A stretch of DNA of 40,227 bases from Sulfuritalea sp. (lineage in GTDB: Bacteria > Pseudomonadota > Gammaproteobacteria > Burkholderiales > Rhodocyclaceae). The position numbers were made by a program, and so were the translations under genes. Below are positions 32,923 through 40,115 of this stretch, piece by piece (position 1 is the first letter of the stretch; every line of letters begins with the position of its first letter). Under the pieces are notes generated by a model. The model saw only the letters and a program-made list of their open reading frames with translations, was not told the DNA's origin and made no database searches. Location: NCBI GenBank assembly GCA_030696505.1, contig JAUYSD010000062.1, positions 1-40,227 on the forward strand, written 5' to 3'.

Positions 32923-33252
32923 ATGTCCGTTGGCGGCTACCTGTTGCGGCGAGTGCCGGCCATGCTGGCACTCGTTTCGTTCGCCGCGGCGGCCCAGCAG
33001 ACGGTCGAAGTGTCGATTCAGGAGTACCGCTTTTCGCCGGCCGAAGTTCGCATCAAGGCCGGCGACACGGTAAAGTGGACCAACCGCGAAAAGCGCACCA
33101 GCCATTCGGTGCTCTTTCCCGCCGAAAACGGGCTCGAATCGGAGCGGATGTTTCCGCAGGAGCATTGGCAGCGGACCTTCACTCAGCCCGGAAACTACAG
33201 CTACCGCTGTGGTCCCCACGAAGAAATGAAGGGGCTGGTCCTTGTCGAATAG
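32923..33252 (+). CDS. Type-1 copper protein (cupredoxin, amicyanin/plastocyanin-like)
   Basis: A 109-residue small exported protein with a short signal segment (MLALVSFAAAAQQ). The cupredoxin fold is evident from YRFSPAEVRIKAGDTVKW, and all four copper ligands are visible: His61 (TSHSV), Cys96, His99 and Met102 (RCGPHEEM). The Cys-x2-His-x2-Met loop is the amicyanin-like spacing. Cupredoxins can donate electrons to cytochrome cd1. It occupies the slot of nirM (cytochrome c-551) in nirSTBMCFDLGH and is followed immediately by nirC, so a donor role to NirS is a reasonable inference. Confidence 0.88.
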   Translation: MSVGGYLLRRVPAMLALVSFAAAAQQTVEVSIQEYRFSPAEVRIKAGDTVKWTNREKRTSHSVLFPAENGLESERMFPQEHWQRTFTQPGNYSYRCGPHEEMKGLVLVE

Positions 33253-33571
33253 TGGCATTCCTTCCGTGCTGACCTTGCTGTTGCTGGGCTGTTTCGCGCT
33301 GCCCGCGGCGGCGGAGCCCTCGGCGGCGCGGCAGCAGGAATTGATCCACCTGGTGCGCCAGGATTGCGGCTCCTGCCACGGCATGACGCTGCAGGGCGGG
33401 CTGGGTCCGGCCTTGCTGCCGGCGACGCTGGCCGACAAGCCGGCCGAAGGACTGGTGGCCACCATCATCGGCGGCCGTCCGGGCACGCCGATGCCGCCCT
33501 GGCACCGCTTCCTTGCCGAAGACGAGGCGCAGTGGATAGTCGCCAAGCTGATGGCAGGCTTCCCGCAATGA
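33242..33571 (+). CDS. nirC: Monoheme cytochrome c, NirC-like
   Basis: A 109-residue exported cytochrome (signal VLTLLLLGCFALPAAAEP) with one CGSCH site (42-46) and a likely Met ligand near PGTPMPPW. NirC proteins of this size accompany heme d1 genes and can act as electron donor or in NirS maturation. No ATG fits: TTG 33242 overlaps the cupredoxin by 11 nt and has AAGGGG upstream, and GTG 33266 is the alternative. The stop overlaps the nirF ATG (ATGA). Confidence 0.82.
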   Translation: MSNSGIPSVLTLLLLGCFALPAAAEPSAARQQELIHLVRQDCGSCHGMTLQGGLGPALLPATLADKPAEGLVATIIGGRPGTPMPPWHRFLAEDEAQWIVAKLMAGFPQ

Positions 33572-34743
33572 GGCGCGCCGTGCAATCCCTGCTGCTCGGC
33601 CTCGTTGCGCTGCTGCTCGCCGCCTGTGTCGGCGCGCCCTTGCGCGGCACCGGCGATCTCGGCCTGGTGATCGAACGCGCCAGCGGCCACGTCACACTGG
33701 TGAATACTAGCTCGCGTTCCGCCTATGCGCGCATAGGCGGACTGGGCGATCTCTCGCACGCCTCGGTGGTGTATTCGCGCGATGCGCGCTATGCGTTCAT
33801 CTTCGGCCGCGACGGCGGCCTCTCCAAGGTCGATCTGCTCGAAGCCCGCATGGTCAAGCGCATCATCCAGTCGGGCAATGCGATCGGCGGCTCGATTTCG
33901 CAGGACGGCCGCATCGTCGTGGCGCAGAACTACACGCCGGGCGGGATCAAGGCCTTCGACGCCGATACGCTGGAACTGTTGTCGGAAGTCCCGGCCGAAT
34001 ATGCGCCGGGACGTTTCTCCAAGGTGGTGGGCCTGGCCGACGTGCCGGGCAACAAGTTCGCCTACGCGCTGTTCGACGGCGGCGAGATCTGGGTCAGCGA
34101 TTTTTCCGATCCGAAGCGGCCGGTGACCCAGCGCTACCCGGCTGGCCAGCAGCCCTATGACGGCCTGGTCACACCGAACGGACGCCACTACCTGGCCGGC
34201 CTCTTCGGCGAGGACGGCATTGCGCTGCTCGACCTCTGGCAGCCGGAACTGGGGGCGCGCAAGATCCTCGAAAAATACGGCCGCGGCGAGGAAAAGCTGC
34301 CGGTGTTCAAGATGCCCCATCTGCGCGGCTGGTCGGTCGCGGCGGGCCGCGCCTGGTTGCCGGCGATCGGCCGCCATGAGGTGTTGGTGGCCGATGCGGC
34401 GACCTGGCAGGAAACCGGCCGCGTCGCGGTCAAGGGCCAGCCGGTATTCGTCATGGCCAGCCCCGACGGGCGCCAGATCTGGGTCAATTTTGCTTTCCCC
34501 GACAACGGCTGGGTGCAGGTGATCGACACCCTGAGCGGAAAAGTAGTGCAGACCCTGCAGCCGGGCAAGGCGGTGCTGCACATGGAATTCACGCCGCGCG
34601 GCGAGGCCGTCTGGATCTCGGCGCGCGATGACAACCGCGTCCTCATCTACGACACGCGCAGCTTCCGCCAACTGGGCAGCCTGGCGGCCGATGCGCCGTC
34701 CGGCATCTTCTTCAGCAGTCGCGCCGCACGCATCGGATTCTGA
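33568..34743 (+). CDS. nirF: Heme d1 biosynthesis protein NirF
   Basis: A 391-residue lipoprotein-like product with signal LLLGLVALLLAAC (lipobox LAAC) and a beta-propeller homologous to the d1 domain of NirS. Blocks include YAFIFGRDGGLSKVDLLEA, VVAQNYTPGGIKAFD and GQQPYDGLVTPNGRHYLAGLF. It contains no CXXCH heme site. NirF is required late in heme d1 formation in the periplasm. It is coupled to nirC and lies 2 bp before nirDL. Length is typical. Confidence 0.93.
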   Translation: MRRAVQSLLLGLVALLLAACVGAPLRGTGDLGLVIERASGHVTLVNTSSRSAYARIGGLGDLSHASVVYSRDARYAFIFGRDGGLSKVDLLEARMVKRIIQSGNAIGGSISQDGRIVVAQNYTPGGIKAFDADTLELLSEVPAEYAPGRFSKVVGLADVPGNKFAYALFDGGEIWVSDFSDPKRPVTQRYPAGQQPYDGLVTPNGRHYLAGLFGEDGIALLDLWQPELGARKILEKYGRGEEKLPVFKMPHLRGWSVAAGRAWLPAIGRHEVLVADAATWQETGRVAVKGQPVFVMASPDGRQIWVNFAFPDNGWVQVIDTLSGKVVQTLQPGKAVLHMEFTPRGEAVWISARDDNRVLIYDTRSFRQLGSLAADAPSGIFFSSRAARIGF

Positions 34744-34745
34744 CC

Positions 34746-35756
34746 ATGGACTCGCCCTACAGCCCGCTCGAATACTCGCTGCTCAATGACTGGCAGCGCG
34801 AGTTCCCGATCGCCGCGCAGCCCTTCGGCGAACTCGGTGCAAGAGTTGGCGCTGACGAGACGGCGGTGCTGGCCACACTGCGGCGTTTGCAGGCGCGCGG
34901 CGCCATCAGCCGCGTCGGCGCGGTGTTCGCGCCGCGCCGCGTCGGTGCTTCGACGCTCGCCGCACTGGCGGCGCCGGTGGAACGGCTGGAACAGATCGCG
35001 GCGCAGGTCAGCGCGCGGCCCGAAGTCAATCACAACTACCAGCGCGAGCACCGCTACAACCTCTGGTTCGTCGCCACGGCGGCCGACCCGGCCTCGCTCG
35101 CCGCGGCGCTGGGCGGGATCGAGGGCGAGACCGGCTGCGCCGTGATCGCATTGCCGCTGGAGAACGAATATCACATCGACCTCGGCTTCGATCTCGGTTC
35201 GGCACACAAGCATCATGCCGAGCTGCCGAGCACACCGGCGCGCATGCCGGATGCGGCCGAGAAGGCTTTGATCGCGGCCCTGCAGCCCGGCCTGGAACTG
35301 GTGCCGCGCCCCTTTGCGCGCCTGGGCGAGCGCGTCGGCATGGATGAGGGCGAAGTGCTGGCACGTGTCGCCGGCTGGCTGGAGGAAGGGCTGATCAAGC
35401 GTTTCGGCGTGGTGGTGCGTCATCACGAGCTGGGCTACCGGGCCAATGCCATGGTGGTGTTCGATGCACCCGACGACCAGGTCGACCGCATCGGCCGCCA
35501 GCTTGCGGGCGAACCCGGCGTGACGCTGTGCTATCGCCGCCGACGCAGTCTGCCGGAGTGGCCGTTCAACCTGTATTGCATGGTCCATGGCCGCTCGCGC
35601 GAGGAAGTCCAGCCGGTGATCGAGCGCCTGAGCCGTCTGGCCGGCCTGCCGGCCCAGGCACTGTTTTCGACGCGCCGCTTCAAGCAGTGCGGCGCACGCT
35701 ATTTTGCCGACGCGTCACGTGGCACCGTGCCCATGGACGGCCTGGTCAATGCCTGA
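34746..35756 (+). CDS. nirDL: Siroheme decarboxylase, fused NirD-NirL
   Basis: A 336-residue fusion of two AsnC/Lrp-like units. The first (1-155) has HTH-like LRRLQARGAISRVGAVFAPR and the motif NHNYQREHRYNLWFV. The second (about 175-320) has VAGWLEEGLIKRFGVVVRHHELGYRANAM and TLCYRRRRSLPEWPFNLYCMVH. With NirG and NirH it decarboxylates siroheme at C12 and C18 to didecarboxysiroheme. Fusion of D and L occurs in several denitrifiers. Codons around residues 32-40 (ARVGADETAV) coincide with a copy of the interspersed 24-bp motif. It overlaps nirG by 8 nt. Confidence 0.92.
   Translation: MDSPYSPLEYSLLNDWQREFPIAAQPFGELGARVGADETAVLATLRRLQARGAISRVGAVFAPRRVGASTLAALAAPVERLEQIAAQVSARPEVNHNYQREHRYNLWFVATAADPASLAAALGGIEGETGCAVIALPLENEYHIDLGFDLGSAHKHHAELPSTPARMPDAAEKALIAALQPGLELVPRPFARLGERVGMDEGEVLARVAGWLEEGLIKRFGVVVRHHELGYRANAMVVFDAPDDQVDRIGRQLAGEPGVTLCYRRRRSLPEWPFNLYCMVHGRSREEVQPVIERLSRLAGLPAQALFSTRRFKQCGARYFADASRGTVPMDGLVNA
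34841..34864 (+). repeat. 24-bp interspersed motif, copy e (inside nirDL)
   Basis: AAGAGTTGGCGCTG then ACGAGACGGCG. It is translated as ARVGADETAV in the first AsnC-like unit, just before the HTH-like helix. Confidence 0.75.
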
Positions 35757-36222
35757 AGCCGCGGCGTCCGGCGCGGCGCTGGATGAAATCGACAAGCGGC
35801 TGATCAATGCCCTGCAGGGCGATTTCCCGCTGGTCGCCGAACCCTACCGCGAGGTCGCCGAATCGCTGGGCCTCAGCGAAACGGAATTGCTGCAGCGCCT
35901 TGAGTCGCTGCTCCAGCGGCGCGTGCTGACGCGCTTCGGTCCGATGTTCCAGATCGAACGCGCCGGCGGCGCTTTTGTCCTCGCCGCGATGAAGGTGCCG
36001 GAGCAGGAGTTCGAGCGCATCGCGGCGCAGGTCAATGCCTTCCCCGAAGTGGCGCACAACTACCGCCGTGAACATGCGCTGAACATGTGGTTCGTGCTGG
36101 CCACGGCGACGCCGCAGGGGATCGCCGAAACCATCGCGGCGATCGAGGCGGCGACCGGATTGCCGGTTTTCCCCTTCCCCAAGGAGCGCGAGTATTTCGT
36201 GGAAATGAAGCTCCATGCCTGA
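35749..36222 (+). CDS. nirG: Siroheme decarboxylase subunit NirG
   Basis: A 157-residue AsnC/Lrp-like protein with ALDEIDKRLINALQGDFPLV at the start, the HTH-like LLQRLESLLQRRVLTRFGPMF, and the signature VAHNYRREHALNMWFVLA shared with NirD. It is part of the NirDLGH siroheme decarboxylase. ATG 35749 overlaps nirDL by 8 nt and nirG itself overlaps nirH by 8 nt, with the same arrangement ATGCCTGA at both junctions, so the three are probably translated together. Confidence 0.9.
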   Translation: MPEAAASGAALDEIDKRLINALQGDFPLVAEPYREVAESLGLSETELLQRLESLLQRRVLTRFGPMFQIERAGGAFVLAAMKVPEQEFERIAAQVNAFPEVAHNYRREHALNMWFVLATATPQGIAETIAAIEAATGLPVFPFPKEREYFVEMKLHA

Positions 36223-36709
36223 ATCGAAACCCGATCTCGATGCAATCGATCGTCGCCTGATCGTCGCCACCCAGGGCGGTCTGCCGCGCGTGCCGCGGCC
36301 CTACGACGCGATCGGCGGCGAACTCGGCATCGGCGGCGACGAAGTGATCGCCCGCCTGCGGCGCATGCTCGATAACGGTGTGATCCGCCGTATCGGCGCG
36401 GTGCCCAACCACTATGCGATCGGCTACACGGCCAACGGCATGTCGGTGTGGGACGTCGATGACGCGCGCATCGACGAGCTGGGGGCCAGGGTCGGCACCC
36501 TCGAATTCGTCACCCATTGCTACCGGCGCCCGCGCCGGCTGCCGGACTGGCCCTACAACCTGTTCGCCATGGTGCATAGCCAGAATCGCGAAGAAGTGGC
36601 GGCCCGCGTGGCCGAGATCGCGGCCCTGCTGGGCGACGCCTGCCGGGCGCACGACATCCTCTACAGCACCGCCATACTCAAAAAAACCGGCCTGCGGATT
36701 GCCGGCTGA
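36215..36709 (+). CDS. nirH: Siroheme decarboxylase subunit NirH
   Basis: A 164-residue AsnC/Lrp-like protein with LDAIDRRLIVATQGGLPRVPRP, HTH-like IARLRRMLDNGVIRRIGAVPNHY and the NirL/NirH-type block THCYRRPRRLPDWPYNLFAMVH. It completes the NirDLGH set. It is the last nir gene on this strand; a dispersed repeat with a strong hairpin begins at the base after the stop codon, and no nirJ, nirE or nirN follows. Confidence 0.91.
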   Translation: MPESKPDLDAIDRRLIVATQGGLPRVPRPYDAIGGELGIGGDEVIARLRRMLDNGVIRRIGAVPNHYAIGYTANGMSVWDVDDARIDELGARVGTLEFVTHCYRRPRRLPDWPYNLFAMVHSQNREEVAARVAEIAALLGDACRAHDILYSTAILKKTGLRIAG

Positions 36710-36817
36710 GGTTAACGTGGAACGATAGGATGGGTCGCTGGTGATATCGAGCGTAGCGAGCCAGATAGTAGCCTCCCCGCGAGGGGAGGATGGGAGGGGC
36801 GGGCCTTTATGCCGCTT
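36710..36817 (-). repeat. Dispersed ~108-bp intergenic element, full copy 3 with hairpin
   Basis: Minus strand reads AAGCGGCATAAAGGCCCGCC, CCTCCCATCCTCCCC, hairpin CCTCCCC-TCGC-GGGGAGG (plus-strand 36772-36789), GGCTCGCTACGCTCGA, ending TTCCACGTTAACC. It matches copy 2 (16840-16951) in opposite orientation. It fills almost the whole gap between the convergent nirH and cytochrome genes and could terminate both. Confidence 0.85.
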
Positions 36818-36825
36818 TTCGATTC

Positions 36826-37479
36826 TTACTGCTGTTCCTGCAGGCTGGTGATGTAGGCCAGTATGTCCTGCATGTCCTCTTCCCTGAGCTTGTTGAGCAG
36901 GCCGCCGATCGCCTCTTCGTCGTGCGGCCGATCGCCCTTCACGTATTTGTCCATCTGCCGCTTCAGGTAGCTCGTGTATTGGCCGACCAGCATCGGGAAC
37001 ATGCCGCGGCCCATGCCGGTCTTGCCGTGGCAGGTATGGCACTGCTTCTGATAGATCGCTTCGCCATTGGCGAGCTTGCCCGGCACGCGCGGAATGATCA
37101 TGACGCGCTCGGTCATGGTCAGGCGCGTCAGCGCGTCGTCGCTATCCTTGAACACCGGCCACTTGGTCGGCAACTCGATCGATGCCAGATAGGCGGCGAC
37201 ATCCCTGATGTCCTCGTCCGGCAGCTCGCGTTCCTGGGTGTAGGGATACATCGGAATGTTGATGCGGGTGCGGGCGCGGAAGGCCTTGAGTTGGGATTCG
37301 AGATACTTGGCGCCCTGGCCCGCGAGGCGCGGGTATTCGCCGCGCGAGCCGCCCTGGCCGAATTCGCCATGGCAACCGGCGCAGGTGCTGTTGATTTCCT
37401 TGCCCTTGTCGAGGTTCTGGGCCTGTCCGGCGAGGCTGAAGAGAGCCGTCAGCCAGAGCAGTGCGAGTCGCAAGCTCAT
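36826..37479 (-). CDS. Diheme cytochrome c (c4-like)
   Basis: A 217-residue exported protein with signal MSLRLALLWLTALFSLAGQAQ and two cytochrome c domains, CAGCH (33-37) and CHTCH (147-151). Met ligands are likely near RINIPMYPYTQ and GRGMFPMLVGQ. Such c4-type donors feed cytochrome oxidases or nitrite/nitric-oxide reductases. ATG 37479 gives a good signal peptide but has no ribosome-binding site; a 13-bp tandem duplication occupies that place. ATG 37527 is an in-frame alternative. It is divergent from regB. Confidence 0.85.
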   Translation of the reverse strand: MSLRLALLWLTALFSLAGQAQNLDKGKEINSTCAGCHGEFGQGGSRGEYPRLAGQGAKYLESQLKAFRARTRINIPMYPYTQERELPDEDIRDVAAYLASIELPTKWPVFKDSDDALTRLTMTERVMIIPRVPGKLANGEAIYQKQCHTCHGKTGMGRGMFPMLVGQYTSYLKRQMDKYVKGDRPHDEEAIGGLLNKLREEDMQDILAYITSLQEQQ

Positions 37480-37482
37480 ATT

Positions 37483-37508
37483 GGTCGATCCGCGCGGTCG
37501 ATCCGCGA
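37483..37508. repeat. 13-bp tandem duplication in the cytochrome leader
   Basis: GGTCGATCCGCGC followed by GGTCGATCCGCGA, immediately upstream of the cytochrome ATG, where the ribosome-binding site would be expected. Confidence 0.8.
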
Positions 37509-37554
37509 AAGTGGTGATGCGGCACATTGTCGCAGGCCTTGGGTGAAATTTTCC

Positions 37555-37568
37555 TTGATCTATATCGG
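37555..37568 (+). promoter_or_regulatory. Weak FNR-like site in the cytochrome/regB divergent region
   Basis: TTGAT-CTAT-ATCGG matches eight of ten positions of the FNR palindrome. It lies 12 bp before the regB ATG and about 80 bp from the divergent cytochrome gene. Confidence 0.3.
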
Positions 37569-37579
37569 ATAATCGCCGA

Positions 37580-38845
37580 ATGACTCCTTCCAGCCCCGTC
37601 GAGGACGCGCGCAACCTGCGGCTCAACCAGCGTCGTGCGGTGATCCTGCGCTGGTGGTTGCTGGCGGCCGTGGCGATCGCCGTGTCGTCAGCGCCAACTT
37701 TGCTCGACATCGCCTTGCCGCAATTGCCGATGTTCGCCGTGATTGTGCTGATGGCGGGTTTCAACGCCGTTCTCGAATGGCGCGCGCGAACGGATCAAGC
37801 GGTGGGCGCCGGCGAGCTGTTCAGCCAACTGTGCGTCGATCTGGTGGCGCTGGCGATCCTGTTGTATCTGTCGGGCGGAGCGGTGAATCCGCTGATATCT
37901 TTTCTGCTGGTGCCGGTTGCCGTCGCCGCGCTGTCCTTGCCCGGCATTCTCACCGCTGCCGTCGCTGTGCTGGCGGTGGCGCTGTATACCTTGCTGATGC
38001 GGCACTTCCTGCCGCTCGCCGTGGCCGACGTCGAGCGCGCTGCGCGCCTGCATCTGGCCGGCATGTGGCTGACTTTCGTGGTTTCCACGGCGATGATCGC
38101 GTGGTTTGTGGCGCGCATGACGGCGTCGATCCGCGCACGCGACAGCCGCCTGGCCGCCGCGCGCGAGCAGGCGCTGCGCGACGAACGCGTGGTGGCGCTG
38201 GGCGCGCTGGCCGCCGGCGCCGCGCATGAACTCGGCACGCCGCTGGCCACTATCGCCGTGCTGGTCGGCGAACTTGAGCGCGAGGCCGGTCTCGATGCCG
38301 GCGCGCGCGAAGATCTGGCGCTGGTGCGCGAGCAGATTGCACAATGCAAAGGCATCATCAGCGGCATGGCGGCACGTGCCGGCGCGCTGCGGCCGGATCA
38401 GATCCAGGCACAGGAGGCGGGCGCCTGGCTGGAAGGCGTGCGTGCGCGCTGGCATGCGATGCGGCCCCGCGCCTCCAGCCGCCTGAGTCTGGAGGGCACG
38501 GCAACGCCTCTGATCGCGACCGAAGCCACGCTGGAGCAGGCCGTGGTCAACCTGCTCAACAATGCAGCCGACGCGAGTGCCGCCGAAATCGACATCCGGC
38601 TGATCCGTGAGCCGGCGACACTGACGATAGTGATCAGGGACGGCGGCCCCGGCTTTCCTGCCGAGGTGCTGCGCTACGCCGGTCGCGCGCCGATGCCGGC
38701 GCGCAGCGGCGGCGCCGGCATCGGCCTGCTGCTGGCATTTTCTGCCGTCGAGCGGCTGGGCGGACGCATCGTGCTGGACAATCCTTCGCCTGGCGGCGGC
38801 CGGGCCACCATCGAACTGCCGGTCGCGCGCAGCGCCGAGCCATGA
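37580..38845 (+). CDS. regB: Redox sensor histidine kinase RegB/PrrB
   Basis: The 421-residue kinase has six hydrophobic segments in the first 190 residues. The loop LSGGAVNPLISFLLVP contains the GGxxNP quinone-site motif of RegB. The His box is AAGAAHELGTPLATIAVL with His216. Cys256 in REQIAQCKGII is where RegB has its redox-active cysteine. N box VVNLLNNAADAS and RDGGPGF/GGAGIGLLLA follow. RegB responds to quinone redox state and controls anaerobic respiration, so its place beside nir genes fits. Residues 34-43 (AVSSAPTLLD) coincide with a copy of the interspersed 24-bp motif. Its stop overlaps regA (ATGA). Confidence 0.9.
   Translation: MTPSSPVEDARNLRLNQRRAVILRWWLLAAVAIAVSSAPTLLDIALPQLPMFAVIVLMAGFNAVLEWRARTDQAVGAGELFSQLCVDLVALAILLYLSGGAVNPLISFLLVPVAVAALSLPGILTAAVAVLAVALYTLLMRHFLPLAVADVERAARLHLAGMWLTFVVSTAMIAWFVARMTASIRARDSRLAAAREQALRDERVVALGALAAGAAHELGTPLATIAVLVGELEREAGLDAGAREDLALVREQIAQCKGIISGMAARAGALRPDQIQAQEAGAWLEGVRARWHAMRPRASSRLSLEGTATPLIATEATLEQAVVNLLNNAADASAAEIDIRLIREPATLTIVIRDGGPGFPAEVLRYAGRAPMPARSGGAGIGLLLAFSAVERLGGRIVLDNPSPGGGRATIELPVARSAEP
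37678..37701 (-). repeat. 24-bp interspersed motif, copy f (inside regB)
   Basis: Minus strand reads AAAGTTGGCGCTG then ACGACACGGCG. On the coding strand it gives AVSSAPTLLD at the end of the first membrane segment; copy d in cbiA gives a similar peptide in the same frame. Confidence 0.75.
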
Positions 38846-39417
38846 CACAGACGGGAAGCGCCATGAATGAGACCATGCTGATCATCGAAGACGACGACAC
38901 CTTCAGCGCAACCCTGCTGCGCGCTCTGAAACGGCGCGGCCATGCGGTCGAGGCGGCGCAGACGTCGGCCGCGGCCATCGAACTGGCACGCGTCCTGCTG
39001 CCGGCGCGGGTGGTGCTGGACCTGAATCTCGGCGGCGAATCCGGCCTCGGCCTGATACCGCGGCTGATGGAAATCAACCCCGCCTGCCGCATCGTGGTCC
39101 TCACCGGCTATGCCAGCATCAGCACGGCGGTGGACGCGATCAAGCTGGGTGCCGTGCAGTACCTGGCCAAACCGGTGGACGTGGACAGCCTGCTGCGGGC
39201 TTTCGGCCACACGCTGGAGGGCGATGCGACCACTCCCGCCGCCAACGCACCGGCCGCCATTTCGTCGCTGCCGATGTCGGTCGAGCGCATGGAGTGGGAG
39301 CATATCCAGCGCGTGCTGCGCGAACACAAGGGCAACATCTCGGCCACCGCGCGGGCGCTCAACATGCATCGGCGCACCCTGCAGCGCAAGCTCCTGAAAC
39401 GTCCGGCGAAGAAGTAG
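38842..39417 (+). CDS. regA: Redox response regulator RegA/PrrA
   Basis: A 191-residue regulator with receiver pocket EDDD (16-19), Asp60 (VVLDLNLGGESGL), Thr88 (VLTGYAS) and Lys110 (LAKPVD). A proline/alanine linker and a Fis-type HTH end the protein (NISATARALNMHRRTLQRKLLKRP). This is the ActR/RegA/PrrA layout. It is coupled to regB. ATG 38863 (MNETMLIIEDD) is a possible later start. It should help regulate the nearby denitrification genes, which is an inference. Confidence 0.92.
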   Translation: MTQTGSAMNETMLIIEDDDTFSATLLRALKRRGHAVEAAQTSAAAIELARVLLPARVVLDLNLGGESGLGLIPRLMEINPACRIVVLTGYASISTAVDAIKLGAVQYLAKPVDVDSLLRAFGHTLEGDATTPAANAPAAISSLPMSVERMEWEHIQRVLREHKGNISATARALNMHRRTLQRKLLKRPAKK

Positions 39418-39435
39418 CGGGCAAGAAGCAGCGAG

Positions 39436-39906
39436 TCAGCGTCCGACCACGAAGCGGTAGGGCACGGCAATGCGCTGGCGGTCGGTCTCGATCACCACCG
39501 TGGCGACCCAGGTCATGCTGCCGGAAACGCAGACCGGCAACGCGGCGTCGCCGGCATAGATGCCGCCGCCGGCAGCGGCGAGCTGGCCGCGGTTGTAGCC
39601 CATGTTCATGCTCTCGCCGGCGAAATCCACCTCGACCTTGCGCGCCTCGATGCCGCCGAGCGCGACTTCGACGCGCAAGGGCTGCAGAAACGCGATCGGT
39701 CGCGGCGTGATGGAAAGCTGCAGCCGCGATCCGTCCGGCAGGATGGCCGGGCACGCCTGGCGCTGCAGGTCGCAGCCGGCTTGCGCGACGCCCGTGGTAT
39801 CGGTTTTGGGCAGCAGCAGGGGCGAAAAGCGCTGACCGAGGACGGCGATCCCGACCAGGGTGGCAATCATGGCCAGGCTGAGCCAGGTGGATTTATTGAG
39901 CTTCAC
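39436..39906 (-). CDS. Small membrane-anchored periplasmic protein of unknown function
   Basis: A 156-residue protein with one N-terminal membrane segment (about 8-30, LSLAMIATLVGIAVLGQRF). A predicted beta-rich periplasmic domain contains two close cysteines (AGCDLQRQACPAI), a third cysteine later (LPVCVSGSM), and the stretch DFAGESMNMGYNRGQL. Met- and Cys-rich patches of this sort occur in proteins dealing with metals or redox assembly, but I do not recognise the family. It is convergent with regA and divergent from the gene starting at 40116, with an FNR-type box between. Confidence 0.7.
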   Translation of the reverse strand: MKLNKSTWLSLAMIATLVGIAVLGQRFSPLLLPKTDTTGVAQAGCDLQRQACPAILPDGSRLQLSITPRPIAFLQPLRVEVALGGIEARKVEVDFAGESMNMGYNRGQLAAAGGGIYAGDAALPVCVSGSMTWVATVVIETDRQRIAVPYRFVVGR

Positions 39907-39970
39907 GAAGGTTGTTTGCTGCAGAGTTTATGTGGCCATTCAGCGAACTGATCCATGCAGCCGGAATGAA

Positions 39971-39984
39971 TTGATCCATGTCAA
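39971..39984 (+). promoter_or_regulatory. FNR/ANR/DNR-type box
   Basis: TTGAT-CCAT-GTCAA, the same half-sites as the nirS box, 131 bp before the ATG of the exported protein at 40116 and 65 bp before the divergent 39906 start. Confidence 0.8.
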
Positions 39985-40115
39985 GGTCGTGACCATTCCT
40001 TCGGGCGTTAAATGTGCGGCATATTGCCGCAGCGGCTGGATGTCGCATTCGCTGTCCGGGAAAAGGGAAATATTTGCAGCATTTGAGAAGTATCAACCGG
40101 AATGGGAGCGAAATA

